Part shown: positions 41,958-50,619 of the stretch, in pieces | Numbering within the stretch: the stretch's first letter is position 1 | Layout of the letters: each line of letters opens with the position of its first letter | From: Pontitalea aquivivens | GTDB taxonomy: Bacteria; Pseudomonadota; Alphaproteobacteria; Rhodobacterales; Rhodobacteraceae | Reading direction: 5' to 3' | Assembly (NCBI RefSeq): GCF_046507575.1 | Contig: NZ_JBKFEY010000008.1 | Location: 56,988-120,987, forward strand | DNA length: 64,000 nt | Position numbers and translations under genes: made by a program | Notes under the pieces: generated by a model | Seen by the model: only the letters and a program-made list of their open reading frames with translations | Database searches by the model: none | Told to the model about the DNA's origin: nothing

Positions 41958-42515
41958 ATGACGCTTTCGAAGGCCCTTGTGCCCTCTCAGACGCTTGCCA
42001 CCCGCGCCGCGATGGTGCTGGGCGGTTCCTTCCTGATCGCGGCGGCCTCGCAGGTGTCGGTTCCGATGTTTCCGGTGCCGATGACGCTGCAGACGCTGGC
42101 GATTCTGACCATCGGCATGACCATGGGCGCGCGCATGGGGCTGGCGACGGTTGCCGCCTGGCTGATGCAGGGCGCCTCGGGGCTGCCGGTCTTTGCGGGC
42201 GGCGCCTCGGCGGCGGCGCTGGCCGGGCCGACGGCAGGCTTCCTGTTCGGCTTTCTCGCGATGGTCGCGGTGGTGGGGTTTGCCTCGGATCGCGGCGTGA
42301 AATCGGTGCTGGGCCTGTCGGCGGCGGCGCTGGTCGCCTCGGCGGTGCTGTATCTGCCGGGCCTGGCCTGGCCCGCGCTGGTGATGGGCAAGTCGGTGCC
42401 CGATCTGATGGCGGGCTGGATGCTGCCCTTCCTGGCGGGCGATGTGGTCAAGGCGGTTCTGGCCGCGCTGATCGTGGCCGGCGGCTGGAACGTCCTGAAG
42501 GCGCGCCGCGGCTGA
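41958..42515 (+). CDS. bioY: BioY, biotin transporter substrate-binding component
   Basis: A 185-residue membrane protein of the ECF transporter S-component family. It has six predicted helices and BioY signatures: VSVPMFPVPMTLQTLAIL near residue 35, AAWLMQGASGLPVFAGG and AGPTAGFLFGFL. It binds biotin and can work alone or with the ECF ATPases BioM and BioN, which are not encoded nearby. Upstream at 41892 there is a TTGACA hexamer and, nearer the neighbouring gene, symmetric TTTGCAAA-type elements. A terminator follows. Confidence 0.92.
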   Translation: MTLSKALVPSQTLATRAAMVLGGSFLIAAASQVSVPMFPVPMTLQTLAILTIGMTMGARMGLATVAAWLMQGASGLPVFAGGASAAALAGPTAGFLFGFLAMVAVVGFASDRGVKSVLGLSAAALVASAVLYLPGLAWPALVMGKSVPDLMAGWMLPFLAGDVVKAVLAALIVAGGWNVLKARRG

Positions 42516-42551
42516 ACCGCCACGCCAGCGAAACGCCAGACGTCAGACAGG

Positions 42552-42577
42552 CGCCGCCCCCCCCGGGGCGGCGTTTT
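42552..42577 (+). terminator. Rho-independent terminator after bioY
   Basis: A 9-bp perfect stem (42552-42560 with 42565-42573), a CCCC loop, and TTTT followed by CAGTTTT. Its end abuts the stop of the convergent DUF1284 gene. Confidence 0.88.
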
Positions 42578-42996
42578 CAGTTTTGCGACTGCAGCCGCGC
42601 CAGCGCCGCTTCGCACATGCCAAGCGCCAGCCACTGACAGGGCGCGCAGATATCTTGCAGGATGCCCGGCGGCAGGGCCCGCATCCGCGCCTGCGCCTCG
42701 GCCCAGCTGATCCGGTCCCCGGGGGCCAGGTGCAGGGCCCTGGCATGGGCCGCATCCAGTCGTGCGATCCGGTCCCCGCTTGCGCAGCCCGCGCCCCGGC
42801 GGGACGGGCAGGGGGCGCAGATCGCATCGGCCGTGGCCGTCACCTCGATCCGAACGTCGCCCCCGCCGGACGCCCGCAGCCGGGCGTCAACGATCGCGGC
42901 CATGTTCGCGGTGAAGTCTTCGGAATAGCCCTTACCCTCAAAGCCCAGGGCGCACAGGAAATGATGCGGTCGAAAGCGGATCGGGGCGTCGGTCAT
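42577..42996 (-). CDS. DUF1284 protein with duplicated C-x2-C-x7-C motif
   Basis: A 139-residue protein of the DUF1284 family, recognised by RFRPHHFLCALGFEGKGYS at the N terminus. Cysteines fall in two equally spaced groups, C60-C63-C71 (CAPC...) and C117-C120-C128 (CAPC...), plus C15. Such spacing suggests zinc or iron-sulfur binding, but no function is known for the family. It has no signal peptide. ATG 42996 is favoured because the conserved sequence begins just after it. It is convergent to bioY and downstream of gltA, with a terminator between. Confidence 0.82.
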   Translation of the reverse strand: MTDAPIRFRPHHFLCALGFEGKGYSEDFTANMAAIVDARLRASGGGDVRIEVTATADAICAPCPSRRGAGCASGDRIARLDAAHARALHLAPGDRISWAEAQARMRALPPGILQDICAPCQWLALGMCEAALARLQSQN

Positions 42997-43061
42997 CGGG
43001 GGGATCCTGCGGGGTGGGTGCCCTGGCGGTGCTGCGGGGGCGGTACTGCGGGGTATACGAA

Positions 43062-43089
43062 AAGGGGCCGGGGTTTCCCCCGGCCCCTT
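43062..43089 (-). terminator. Rho-independent terminator after gltA
   Basis: A 12-bp perfect stem (43062-43073 with 43078-43089), AAGGGGCCGGGG and its complement. Read on the minus strand it ends in TTTT, 18 bases past the gltA stop. Confidence 0.9.
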
Positions 43090-43107
43090 CAAGGATGGGC
43101 GCAATCC

Positions 43108-44403
43108 TTAGCGCTTGTCCACATCCTGATAGTCGCGCTTGGCCGGGCCGGTATAAAGCTGGCGCGGGCGGCCGATCTTCAGCTGCGGATCGTCGATCAT
43201 CTCTTTCCATTGCGAAATCCAGCCCACCGTGCGCGACAGCGCGAAGATCGGCGTGAACATCGAGGTGGGGAAGCCCATCGCCTCAAGAATGATGCCCGAG
43301 TAGAAATCGACGTTCGGATACAGCTTTTTCGAGACGAAATATTCATCCTCCAGCGCGATCCGTTCCAGTTCCTTGGCGACCTGCAGGATGGGGTTGTTGT
43401 CCACCCCCAGAAGGCCCAGCACCTCATCGGCGGATTCCTTCATCACCGTGGCGCGCGGGTCGAAGTTCTTGTAGACCCGGTGGCCAAAGCCCATCAGGCG
43501 GAAGGGATCGTTCTTGTCCTTGGCGCGGGCGACGAATTCGGGGATGCGGTCCACGGTGCCGATTTCGCGCAGCATTTCCAGGCAGGCCTGGTTGGCGCCG
43601 CCATGCGCCGGCCCCCAGAGACAGGCGATACCGGCCGCGATGCAGGCGAACGGGTTGGCCCCCGACGATCCCGCCAGACGCACGGTCGAGGTCGACGCAT
43701 TCTGTTCGTGGTCGGCATGCAGCATCATGATCCGGTCCATCGCCTTGGCAAGCGCGGGCTGAACCTTGTATTCCTCGGCCGGGACCGAGAAACACATGTG
43801 CAGGAAGTTGGACGCGTAATCCAGATCGTTGCGCGGATAGACGAAGGGCTGGCCGATCGAATATTTATAGGCCATCGCCGCGATCGTGGGCAGCTTGGCG
43901 ATCATGCGGATCGCGGCGACCTCACGGTGCCAGGGATCGTTGATGTCAAGGCTGTCATGATAAAAGGCCGACAGCGCGCCGACCACGCCCACCATCGTCG
44001 CCATCGGGTGGCTGTCGCGCCTGAACCCGCGGAAGAAATAATGGATCTGTTCGTGCAGCATCGTGTGGCGGGTGATGCGGTTTTCGAAATCCTCCATCTG
44101 CTGGCGGTTCGGCAGTTCGCCGTTCAGCAGCAGATAGCAGACTTCCAGATAGTGCGAATGATGCGCCAGCTGTTCGATCGGATAGCCGCGGTGCAGCAGT
44201 ACGCCCGTGTCGCCGTCGATATAGGTGATCGCGGATTCGCAGGACGCGGTCGAGGTGAAACCGGGATCGAAGGTGAAGACATCGGCCTGACCGTAAAGCT
44301 TGCGGATATCCAGCACATCCGGCCCGGCGGTCGGCGACATGATGGGCAGGTCGTAGCTTTTGTTGTCCAGCATCAGCGTGGCGGATCTGTTCTTTTCTGC
44401 CAT
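43108..44403 (-). CDS. gltA: Citrate synthase
   Basis: A 431-residue type II citrate synthase, which condenses oxaloacetate and acetyl-CoA at the entry of the TCA cycle. Active-site regions are visible: WGPAHGGANQACLEML (His), MGFGHRVYKNFDPRA (His and Arg) and the Asp in KLYPNVDFYSGIIL. The N-terminal domain with FDPGFTSTASCESAITYIDG is typical of the hexameric, NADH-sensitive group. It has its own terminator and begins 77 bases after gltX ends. Confidence 0.97.
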   Translation of the reverse strand: MAEKNRSATLMLDNKSYDLPIMSPTAGPDVLDIRKLYGQADVFTFDPGFTSTASCESAITYIDGDTGVLLHRGYPIEQLAHHSHYLEVCYLLLNGELPNRQQMEDFENRITRHTMLHEQIHYFFRGFRRDSHPMATMVGVVGALSAFYHDSLDINDPWHREVAAIRMIAKLPTIAAMAYKYSIGQPFVYPRNDLDYASNFLHMCFSVPAEEYKVQPALAKAMDRIMMLHADHEQNASTSTVRLAGSSGANPFACIAAGIACLWGPAHGGANQACLEMLREIGTVDRIPEFVARAKDKNDPFRLMGFGHRVYKNFDPRATVMKESADEVLGLLGVDNNPILQVAKELERIALEDEYFVSKKLYPNVDFYSGIILEAMGFPTSMFTPIFALSRTVGWISQWKEMIDDPQLKIGRPRQLYTGPAKRDYQDVDKR

Positions 44404-44479
44404 GTAAATCCCTTTCCTGTCGTCCGGCTGGGCCGCGCCGGGGGGTCTTTTCCGGGGGACCGGATAAGGCGGTCGGGCC

Positions 44480-45880
44480 TCAGGCCGCCTGGTCGTTCAA
44501 TCTGGCCAGCGTTTCGGCGCGGCCAAGCACAAGCATCATGTCGAACACGCTGGGGGTGACCGAGCGTCCGGCAACGGCGGCGCGCAGGGGGGCGGCCAGT
44601 TTTCCCAGACCCGTCCCATGCGCCTCTGCAACCCGCTGCACGACAGCCTCCAGCTCTTCGCGTGACCAGCTAGCATCTTGCAGCTGCGGCGTCAATTCTG
44701 CCAGTATACCACGGGATACCGGGTCCAGCGCCCGGGCGGCCCGCTCATCCAGATCCAGCGGCCGGTCTGCCAGAACGAAATGTGCCTTTTCAAGCAGTTC
44801 CGGGAAGGTCTTGGCACGATCCTTCAGGCAATACATGGCGCGCCCCAGCCCGTCGCGCTGCGCCGCGCGCAACGCGGGCTGGCCGGCGGCGGCCAGATAG
44901 CCCTCAATCTCGGCAACCAGGGCGGCATCGTCCATCGCCGCGATATGCTGGCCGCAGATGTTTTCCAGTTTCTTGAAGTCCAGCCGCGCCGGCGCGCGAC
45001 CGATTCCCGACAGGTCGAACCAGTCGCGGGCCTGGGCATCGGTGAAGAATTCGTCGTCCCCGTGGCTCCAGCCCAGGCGGCACAGATAATTGCGCATCCC
45101 GGCGGCGGGGTAGCCCATCACCTGATATTCTTCCAGCCCCACGGCACCGTGGCGCTTGGACAGTTTCTTGCCGTCGGGGCCGTGAATCAGCGGAATATGC
45201 GCGAAAACCGGCACGTCCCAGCCCATCGCGTGATAGATCTGCACCTGCCGCGCGGCATTGGTCAGGTGGTCATCCCCCCGGATCACATGGGTCACGCCCA
45301 TGTCATGGTCATCCACAACAACAGCCAGCATGTAGGTGGGCGTACCATCAGACCGTAAACAAACCATGTCGTCCAGCTGGTCGTTGCGGAAGGTCACGTC
45401 GCCCTGCACCTGGTCCTGGATCACCGTGACGCCCGCGCGCGGGGCCTTCAGGCGGATCACACAGGGCGCGTCGGGGTGGGTGGCGGGGTCGGCATCGCGC
45501 CAGGGGCTTTGGAACAGGGTCGACTTGCCCGCGGCCCGGGCAGATTCGCGGAAGGCTTCGATTTCCTCTTGCGTGGAAAAGCACTTGTAGGCACCGCCAC
45601 GGGCCAGCATTTCGCGCGCCACCTCGGCATGGCGGTCGCGGCCCTCGAACTGGCTGACCGCCTCGCCGTCCCAGTCCAGGCCCAGCCAGGCCAGCCCCTT
45701 CAGAATCGCTGCCGTCGCCTCGGGCGTGGACCGTTCGCGGTCGGTATCCTCGATGCGCAGCAGGAACTTGCCGCCGCGGCCACGCGCGTAAAGCCAGTTG
45801 AAAAGCGCCGTGCGCGCGCCCCCGATATGCAGATACCCCGTGGGCGAGGGGGCGAAGCGGGTGACGATCTGTTGAGTCAT
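44480..45880 (-). CDS. gltX: Glutamyl-tRNA synthetase
   Basis: A 466-residue class I synthetase. The HIGH motif is PSPTGYLHIGGARTALF near residue 11, and the KMSKS motif is GKKLSKRHGAV near residue 238. The length fits the bacterial discriminating or non-discriminating GluRS. The start ATG at 45880 was chosen because the conserved N terminus TQQIVTRFAPSP begins there; the frame is open farther upstream into comEC. It is divergent from comEC with an 79-base interval. If the organism has gatCAB, one of its GluRS copies may be non-discriminating; that cannot be seen here. Confidence 0.95.
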   Translation of the reverse strand: MTQQIVTRFAPSPTGYLHIGGARTALFNWLYARGRGGKFLLRIEDTDRERSTPEATAAILKGLAWLGLDWDGEAVSQFEGRDRHAEVAREMLARGGAYKCFSTQEEIEAFRESARAAGKSTLFQSPWRDADPATHPDAPCVIRLKAPRAGVTVIQDQVQGDVTFRNDQLDDMVCLRSDGTPTYMLAVVVDDHDMGVTHVIRGDDHLTNAARQVQIYHAMGWDVPVFAHIPLIHGPDGKKLSKRHGAVGLEEYQVMGYPAAGMRNYLCRLGWSHGDDEFFTDAQARDWFDLSGIGRAPARLDFKKLENICGQHIAAMDDAALVAEIEGYLAAAGQPALRAAQRDGLGRAMYCLKDRAKTFPELLEKAHFVLADRPLDLDERAARALDPVSRGILAELTPQLQDASWSREELEAVVQRVAEAHGTGLGKLAAPLRAAVAGRSVTPSVFDMMLVLGRAETLARLNDQAA

Positions 45881-45959
45881 AAGCGCGTTAACCTTTCGGA
45901 AACCATGAAGCCATAGGCTTTGCCCAAGGTCATAAGCAGGGAAGGGCGGAGAAACAAGC

Positions 45960-48080
45960 GTGGCGACTCTGGCCGGGGCAGGTGCGAAGACGGGTGTGAA
46001 CGCGGTGGCGCGGCGGCTTTCGGGCCTGTGGCGCGCGGCCCTGGGCGGCGCGGGCCGGCCGCTTGCGGCGCTGTCGGCGGCGCGGGCGCAGCTGTTCCTT
46101 TGGGCGCCGCTTGGTCTGTCGCTGGGCATCGGTGGCTATTTCGCGGCAGGGGCCGAGCCGGGCCCCGTGGTCTGGGCAGGCGCCATCGCGGTGGCGCTGG
46201 CGGGGGCCGCGTTCTGGGCGCGCGGCCCCGAGCCTGCGCGTTTCCCCGCCGCGCTGCTGCTGCTTGCGGCCTGCGGGCTGATGCTGGCGGGGCTGCGCGC
46301 GCATTCCGTCGCGGCACCCGTCCTGCCCTGGCGCTATTACGGCCCGGTTGAGGGCCGCATCGTCGAGATCGACCGATCGGGCAGAGACCGCATCCGCCTG
46401 ACGCTGGATCAGGTGGTACTGGACCGCATGGCCCCCGGCGCGACGCCCGCGCGCATCCGCATCGCGCTGCACGGCGATCAGGGCCATCTGAACCCGGTGC
46501 CCGGCCTGCGGGTCATGGCCACGGCCCATCTGGCGCCGCCCTCGGGTCCGGCCGCGCCGGGGGACTATGATTTTCGCCGTCACGCCTGGTTTGCGGGACT
46601 GGGGGCGGTGGGCTATGTGCGCGCGCCGGTGCTGGTTGCGGCCCCGCCTGACCCGGACAGCTGGACACTTGCCGGTCACCGCGCCCGGATGCGCCTGTCG
46701 GCCGCCATTCAGGATCGCATCCCCGGCCAGCCCGGCGCGGTGGCGGCGGCGCTGATGACCGGCGACCGATCCGCCATTTCCGAGGCCACGAATGAGGTGA
46801 TGCGGGTGTCGAACCTGTATCACATCATTTCGATTTCCGGCCTGCACATGGGCATGCTGGCGGGCTTTGTCTTTGCCGCGCTGCGCTATGGGCTGGCGGC
46901 GGCGGGCAGGCCCGCGCTGCACTGGCCTGGCAAGAAGATCGCGGCCCTGGCGGCCCTTCTGGCGGCGACGGTCTATCTTTGGCTGGCGGGGCCGCAGGTG
47001 GCCACGCAGCGCGCCTACCTGATGGCAGCGGTCATGCTGCTGGCGGTGCTGGTGGACCGGCGCGCCTTTTCGCTGCGCACGGTGGCGCTGGCCGCGCTGA
47101 TCCTGCTGGTCCGGGAACCCGAAAGCCTGACCGAGCCGGGGTTCCAGATGTCCTTCGGCGCGACCGTCGCGCTGATCCTGTGCTATCAGCCCTGGGCCCG
47201 GCTGGCGCCGCGCGTGCCCGCAGTACTGCGCCCGGTGGCGATGCTGGTGATCTCCTCGCTTGCGGCGGGGCTGGCCACCGCACCGATCGCCGCCGCGCAT
47301 TTCAGCCGGATGTCGGAATACGGGCTGCTGGCCAATCTGCTGGCGGTGCCGGTCATGGGCACGCTGGTGATGCCCGCGGGCGTGATCGCGGCCTGCCTTG
47401 CGCCGCTGGGTCTGGCGGGCCCGGCGCTGTGGGTGATGGAACAGGGCACCGCCTGGATGATCTTCGTCGCCGAATTCGTGGCCGGGTTGGGCGGGGCAAT
47501 CATGGCTGTGCCGGCCCCCGGGCCGACCGTCTTGCCGCTGATGGCGGTCGGGGCGCTGGTCGCGGTGCTGGCGCGGGGGGCAGGGCGCAGCCTGGGTGTT
47601 GCGGCGGTGCTGCTGGCAGGCGGGCTTTGGGTGCAGGGACAGCGCCCGGACCTGCTGATCGCGCCCGAGGGCGAGCTTGTCGGACTGATGGGCCCCGGGG
47701 GACGGATATTTTCCCGCAACGGCGCTGATTTCATCGGCGACAGCTGGCTTGAGGCCGACGGCGATCCCGCCCGCACCCCGCAGGCCGCCGCCCGTCCCGG
47801 ATTCGCCGGCCCCAAAGGCGCCCGCCAGGCGGATTTTGCTGGCCGGCCGCTGATCCATCTGACGGGCAAGGACGCCATCGCCCGGCTAAGCGCCTCCTGC
47901 CGCCCCGGCGCACGGGTGATCCTGGCCGGGCGCGCGCCCGCCGGGCCGGTGGCCTGCGATCTGTGGGACCAGATCCGCCTGCGCGAAACCGGCGCCGTGG
48001 CGATCTGGGCCGATGGACGCATTGACACCGCGACCGCCCGCGCCGGGGGCAGGCCCTGGACCCGCCAAGGCCCGCTGTGA
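45960..48080 (+). CDS. comEC: ComEC/Rec2-family DNA uptake channel protein
   Basis: A 706-residue polytopic protein with an N-terminal DUF4131 region (hydrophobic helices, then an OB-like segment with RIRIALHGDQGHLNPVPG). The Competence domain follows, with ISISGLHMGMLAGFVFAALRY near residue 300 and the signature PGFQMSFGATVALIL near 395. The C-terminal metallo-beta-lactamase nuclease motif HxHxDH is not found, so this is the shorter form common in alphaproteobacteria. ComEC forms the inner-membrane channel for single-stranded DNA uptake. The start is GTG at 45960. Competence of the organism cannot be inferred from this gene alone. Confidence 0.9.
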   Translation: MATLAGAGAKTGVNAVARRLSGLWRAALGGAGRPLAALSAARAQLFLWAPLGLSLGIGGYFAAGAEPGPVVWAGAIAVALAGAAFWARGPEPARFPAALLLLAACGLMLAGLRAHSVAAPVLPWRYYGPVEGRIVEIDRSGRDRIRLTLDQVVLDRMAPGATPARIRIALHGDQGHLNPVPGLRVMATAHLAPPSGPAAPGDYDFRRHAWFAGLGAVGYVRAPVLVAAPPDPDSWTLAGHRARMRLSAAIQDRIPGQPGAVAAALMTGDRSAISEATNEVMRVSNLYHIISISGLHMGMLAGFVFAALRYGLAAAGRPALHWPGKKIAALAALLAATVYLWLAGPQVATQRAYLMAAVMLLAVLVDRRAFSLRTVALAALILLVREPESLTEPGFQMSFGATVALILCYQPWARLAPRVPAVLRPVAMLVISSLAAGLATAPIAAAHFSRMSEYGLLANLLAVPVMGTLVMPAGVIAACLAPLGLAGPALWVMEQGTAWMIFVAEFVAGLGGAIMAVPAPGPTVLPLMAVGALVAVLARGAGRSLGVAAVLLAGGLWVQGQRPDLLIAPEGELVGLMGPGGRIFSRNGADFIGDSWLEADGDPARTPQAAARPGFAGPKGARQADFAGRPLIHLTGKDAIARLSASCRPGARVILAGRAPAGPVACDLWDQIRLRETGAVAIWADGRIDTATARAGGRPWTRQGPL

Positions 48081-48130
48081 CCCGCGCCCGATCCCGCTGC
48101 TGTTCAGCAGTCCAGGCACCTGCGATGCCC

Positions 48131-48166
48131 CTTCGGCTTTGCCCAAATATCCCCGCCGGAGGCTTC
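48131..48166 (-). repeat. Dispersed intergenic repeat (copy 5, minus orientation)
   Basis: CTTCGGCTTTGCCCAAATAT followed by CCCCGCCGGAGGCTTC is the reverse complement of the core seen at 762-789 with the CCTCCGGCGG lead-in of 13609. It lies between the convergent comEC and lexA genes. Confidence 0.8.
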
Positions 48167-48188
48167 CGCCCCCGCCATCCGCGACCGG

Positions 48189-48875
48189 TCAATAGCTGCG
48201 GATCAGCCCCACCAGGCGGCCTTGCACGCGCACCTGATCCTCGCGCAGGACGCGCGTTTCATAGGCCGGGTTCGCCGCTTCCAGCGCAATCATCCCGCCC
48301 CGGCGGCGATAGCGTTTCAACGTCGCCTCATGCCCCTCGACCAGCGCCACGACGATGTCGCCGTTTTCCGCCGTGCCCTGTTCCCGGATCACCACGATGT
48401 CGCCATCGTTGATCCCGGCCTCGATCATCGAATCGCCCTTGACCTCCAGCGCGTAATGCTGGCCCCGGCCCGACAGCATCGCGCCCGGCACCGCCACATG
48501 GTGCGACACTTCCGAAATCGCCTCGATCGGCACACCCGCGGCGATGCGCCCCATCACCGGCAGTTCCAGCGCGTGCGCCGCCGTCACCGGCAGCGCGTCC
48601 CTGGGCGGATCGGCCCTTTCCCCGGCGATCACGCGTGGGGCAAAGCCGCGTTTTTCCATGGCTTCGGGCAGCTTCACGATCTCGATCGCGCGGGCCCGAT
48701 GGGCCAGCCGGCGAATGAAACCACGTTCCTCCAGCGCGGTGATCAGCCGGTGGATGCCGGATTTCGACCGCAGATCCAGCGCCTCCTTCATCTCGTCGAA
48801 GGATGGAGGCACCCCGTCGCGCGCCATCCGTTTCTGGATGAACTCAAGCAGTTCCAGCTGTTTGCGCGTCAGCAT
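48189..48875 (-). CDS. lexA: LexA, SOS-response repressor
   Basis: A 228-residue LexA. The N-terminal winged HTH (residues 1-65) has SFDEMKEALDLRSKSGIHRLI as recognition region. Self-cleavage site A113-G114 is in GRIAAGVPIEA, with catalytic S149 in KGDSMIEAG and K187 in EGHEATLKRY. On DNA damage, activated RecA triggers cleavage and release of SOS genes. Its control region holds three GTTC elements at an 11-bp period (48907-48932), the alphaproteobacterial LexA box, so autoregulation is expected. The moeA gene ends 89 bases upstream of the start. Confidence 0.97.
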   Translation of the reverse strand: MLTRKQLELLEFIQKRMARDGVPPSFDEMKEALDLRSKSGIHRLITALEERGFIRRLAHRARAIEIVKLPEAMEKRGFAPRVIAGERADPPRDALPVTAAHALELPVMGRIAAGVPIEAISEVSHHVAVPGAMLSGRGQHYALEVKGDSMIEAGINDGDIVVIREQGTAENGDIVVALVEGHEATLKRYRRRGGMIALEAANPAYETRVLREDQVRVQGRLVGLIRSY

Positions 48876-48906
48876 CGGGCACCTTCCTGGATTGCGGGGT
48901 TACGGT

Positions 48907-48932
48907 GTTCACCCAAGGTTCTAAAGGTGTTC
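48907..48932. promoter_or_regulatory. LexA boxes: three GTTC elements, GTTC-N7-GTTC-N7-GTTC
   Basis: GTTC at 48907-48910, 48918-48921 and 48929-48932, each separated by exactly seven bases. The alphaproteobacterial LexA recognises a direct repeat GTTC-N7-GTTC, so two overlapping boxes are present upstream of lexA. This predicts tight or cooperative autorepression. Confidence 0.85.
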
Positions 48933-48964
48933 CCGTTTCGTGTCAATGCCCGCGCGCCTGTCCG

Positions 48965-50149
48965 TCAGATTGGCAAGTAGTCCACGATTTCGCCCGCGCG
49001 CCGCGGCCCGTCGCCCATCGGCCGGATCAGCAGCGCATCGGCCTGGGCCAGCAGGCCAAGCAGGGCGGAATCCTGATTGCTGAAGGGCGTGATCCGGGGC
49101 AGGCCATCGCCCGGGGTCAGGCGCGCGCGCATGTAATGCGTGCGTGGCCCGGTCGGGCCCTGATCGGCATCCAGCACCGCGCGCAGCGGGCGGGGGCGGT
49201 CGTCCAGCCCCTGCATCGCGCCCAGCAGCGGCAGCAGGAACAGATGCGCGCAGACCACGGCCGATACCGGATTGCCCGGCAGCCCCAGCATCGCCGCCCC
49301 GCCCATCCGTCCGGCCATCAAGGGCTTGCCGGGGCGCATCGCGATCTTCCAGAACGACCGTTCCAGCCCCAGATCGGCGGCGACCTTGCCCACCAGATCA
49401 TGTTCCCCCACCGAGGCCCCGCCCGACGTCACGATCAGATCGGCACCCTGCGCCAGGCCAAAGGTAAAGCGCAGGCTGTCTTCGCTGTCGCGCGCGATCG
49501 GCAGCATCCGCACCTCGGCGCCGGCCCCTTCGGCCAGCGCCGCCAGCACAAAGGAATTCGAACACAGGATCTGATCGGGGCCGGGGGTCTCGCCGGGCAT
49601 CACCAGTTCATCCCCCGTGGCCATGATCGCCACGACCGGGCGGCGCGCCACGCGCACCTCGGCCACATTCATCGCCGCCAGCAGCGCCAGATCGCGCGGG
49701 CCCAGCCGGCGGGGGGCGGACAGGGCCTGGCCCTTGCGGAAATCCTGGCCCAGGGGGCGGATGTTGTCGTGATCCGACAGATGGCCGGGCAGGGTGATCG
49801 TGTCGCCCGCCCGCGTGACATCTTCCTGCAGCACGACCACGCCCGCGCCCGGCGGCACCGGGGCGCCGGTAAAGATGCGCACCGCCTGCCCGGGGGGCAG
49901 CGGCCCGGTGTGGGCGCGGCCCGCGGCGGCCTCGCCGTGCACCGCCAGCACCGCGCCGGGGCGGTGATCCTCGGGCCGGATCGCATAACCATCCATCGCC
50001 GAGGCCGCGAAGGGCGGCTGATCCAGCCCCGCCACCGCAGGCGCCGCCAACACCCGCCCAAGGGCCGCGCGCAGCGGCACGGTTTCGGTTGCGGGCGGGC
50101 CCGCCAGTGCCAGAACCCGATCCAGGGCCTCTTCTGCCGTTATCATCAC
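48965..50149 (-). CDS. moeA: Molybdopterin molybdenumtransferase (MoeA/Glp)
   Basis: A 394-residue MoeA. The four-domain family pattern is visible: AALGRVLAAPAV then MDGYAIRP, TGAPVPPGAGVVVLQED, and the MoCF domain with LIVTSGGASVGEHDLVG near residue 245. C-terminal domain IV starts around RTHYMRARLTPGDG. It inserts molybdate into adenylated molybdopterin. It overlaps moaC by 4 bases. SoxC, encoded in this window, is one expected consumer of the cofactor. Confidence 0.95.
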   Translation of the reverse strand: MMITAEEALDRVLALAGPPATETVPLRAALGRVLAAPAVAGLDQPPFAASAMDGYAIRPEDHRPGAVLAVHGEAAAGRAHTGPLPPGQAVRIFTGAPVPPGAGVVVLQEDVTRAGDTITLPGHLSDHDNIRPLGQDFRKGQALSAPRRLGPRDLALLAAMNVAEVRVARRPVVAIMATGDELVMPGETPGPDQILCSNSFVLAALAEGAGAEVRMLPIARDSEDSLRFTFGLAQGADLIVTSGGASVGEHDLVGKVAADLGLERSFWKIAMRPGKPLMAGRMGGAAMLGLPGNPVSAVVCAHLFLLPLLGAMQGLDDRPRPLRAVLDADQGPTGPRTHYMRARLTPGDGLPRITPFSNQDSALLGLLAQADALLIRPMGDGPRRAGEIVDYLPI

Positions 50150-50619
50150 TTCGCCTCGTAACGTCCTGATTTGCCGCCTTCTTTCAGGGTTACGCGAAGG
50201 CCCTCGATATACATGGATTTCTCGACGGCCTTCAGCATGTCATAGACCGTCAGCGCGGCGACACTGACTGCGGTCAGCGCCTCCATTTCCACGCCGGTCT
50301 GGCCGGTGGTCTTGACCGTGGCGGTGATCCGCACGCCCGGCAACGCCGTATCGGGCAGCAGATCAAGGCTGACCCTGGTGATCGGCAGCGGGTGGCACAG
50401 CGGGATCAGGTCGGCGGTGCGCTTGGCGGCCATGATGCCCGCAACCCGCGCGATGCCCAGAACATCGCCCTTCTTCGCGCTGCCCGCCAGCACATGGGCC
50501 AGCGTTTCGGGCAGCATCACCACCGCGCCTTCGGCGGTGGCGGTGCGTTCGGTCACCGCCTTGGCCGAGACATCGACCATATGCGCCTGACCCTGGTCAT
50601 CGAAATGTGTCAGGCTCAT
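50146..50619 (-). CDS. moaC: Cyclic pyranopterin monophosphate synthase MoaC
   Basis: A 157-residue MoaC. It has MVDVSAKAVTERTATAEG near the N terminus, the conserved PLCHPLPITRVSLD near residue 77, and VEMEALTAVSVAALTVYDMLKA with KSMYIEG, the active-site signatures. It makes cyclic pyranopterin monophosphate, the first stable intermediate of molybdenum cofactor synthesis; the partner MoaA is not in this window. The start overlaps the trpC stop and its stop overlaps moeA. Confidence 0.96.
   Translation of the reverse strand: MSLTHFDDQGQAHMVDVSAKAVTERTATAEGAVVMLPETLAHVLAGSAKKGDVLGIARVAGIMAAKRTADLIPLCHPLPITRVSLDLLPDTALPGVRITATVKTTGQTGVEMEALTAVSVAALTVYDMLKAVEKSMYIEGLRVTLKEGGKSGRYEAK

Noticed and set aside
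45960..48080. comEC as evidence of an active competence island
   Set aside because: No other competence gene is adjacent, and comEC is widespread as a lone gene.
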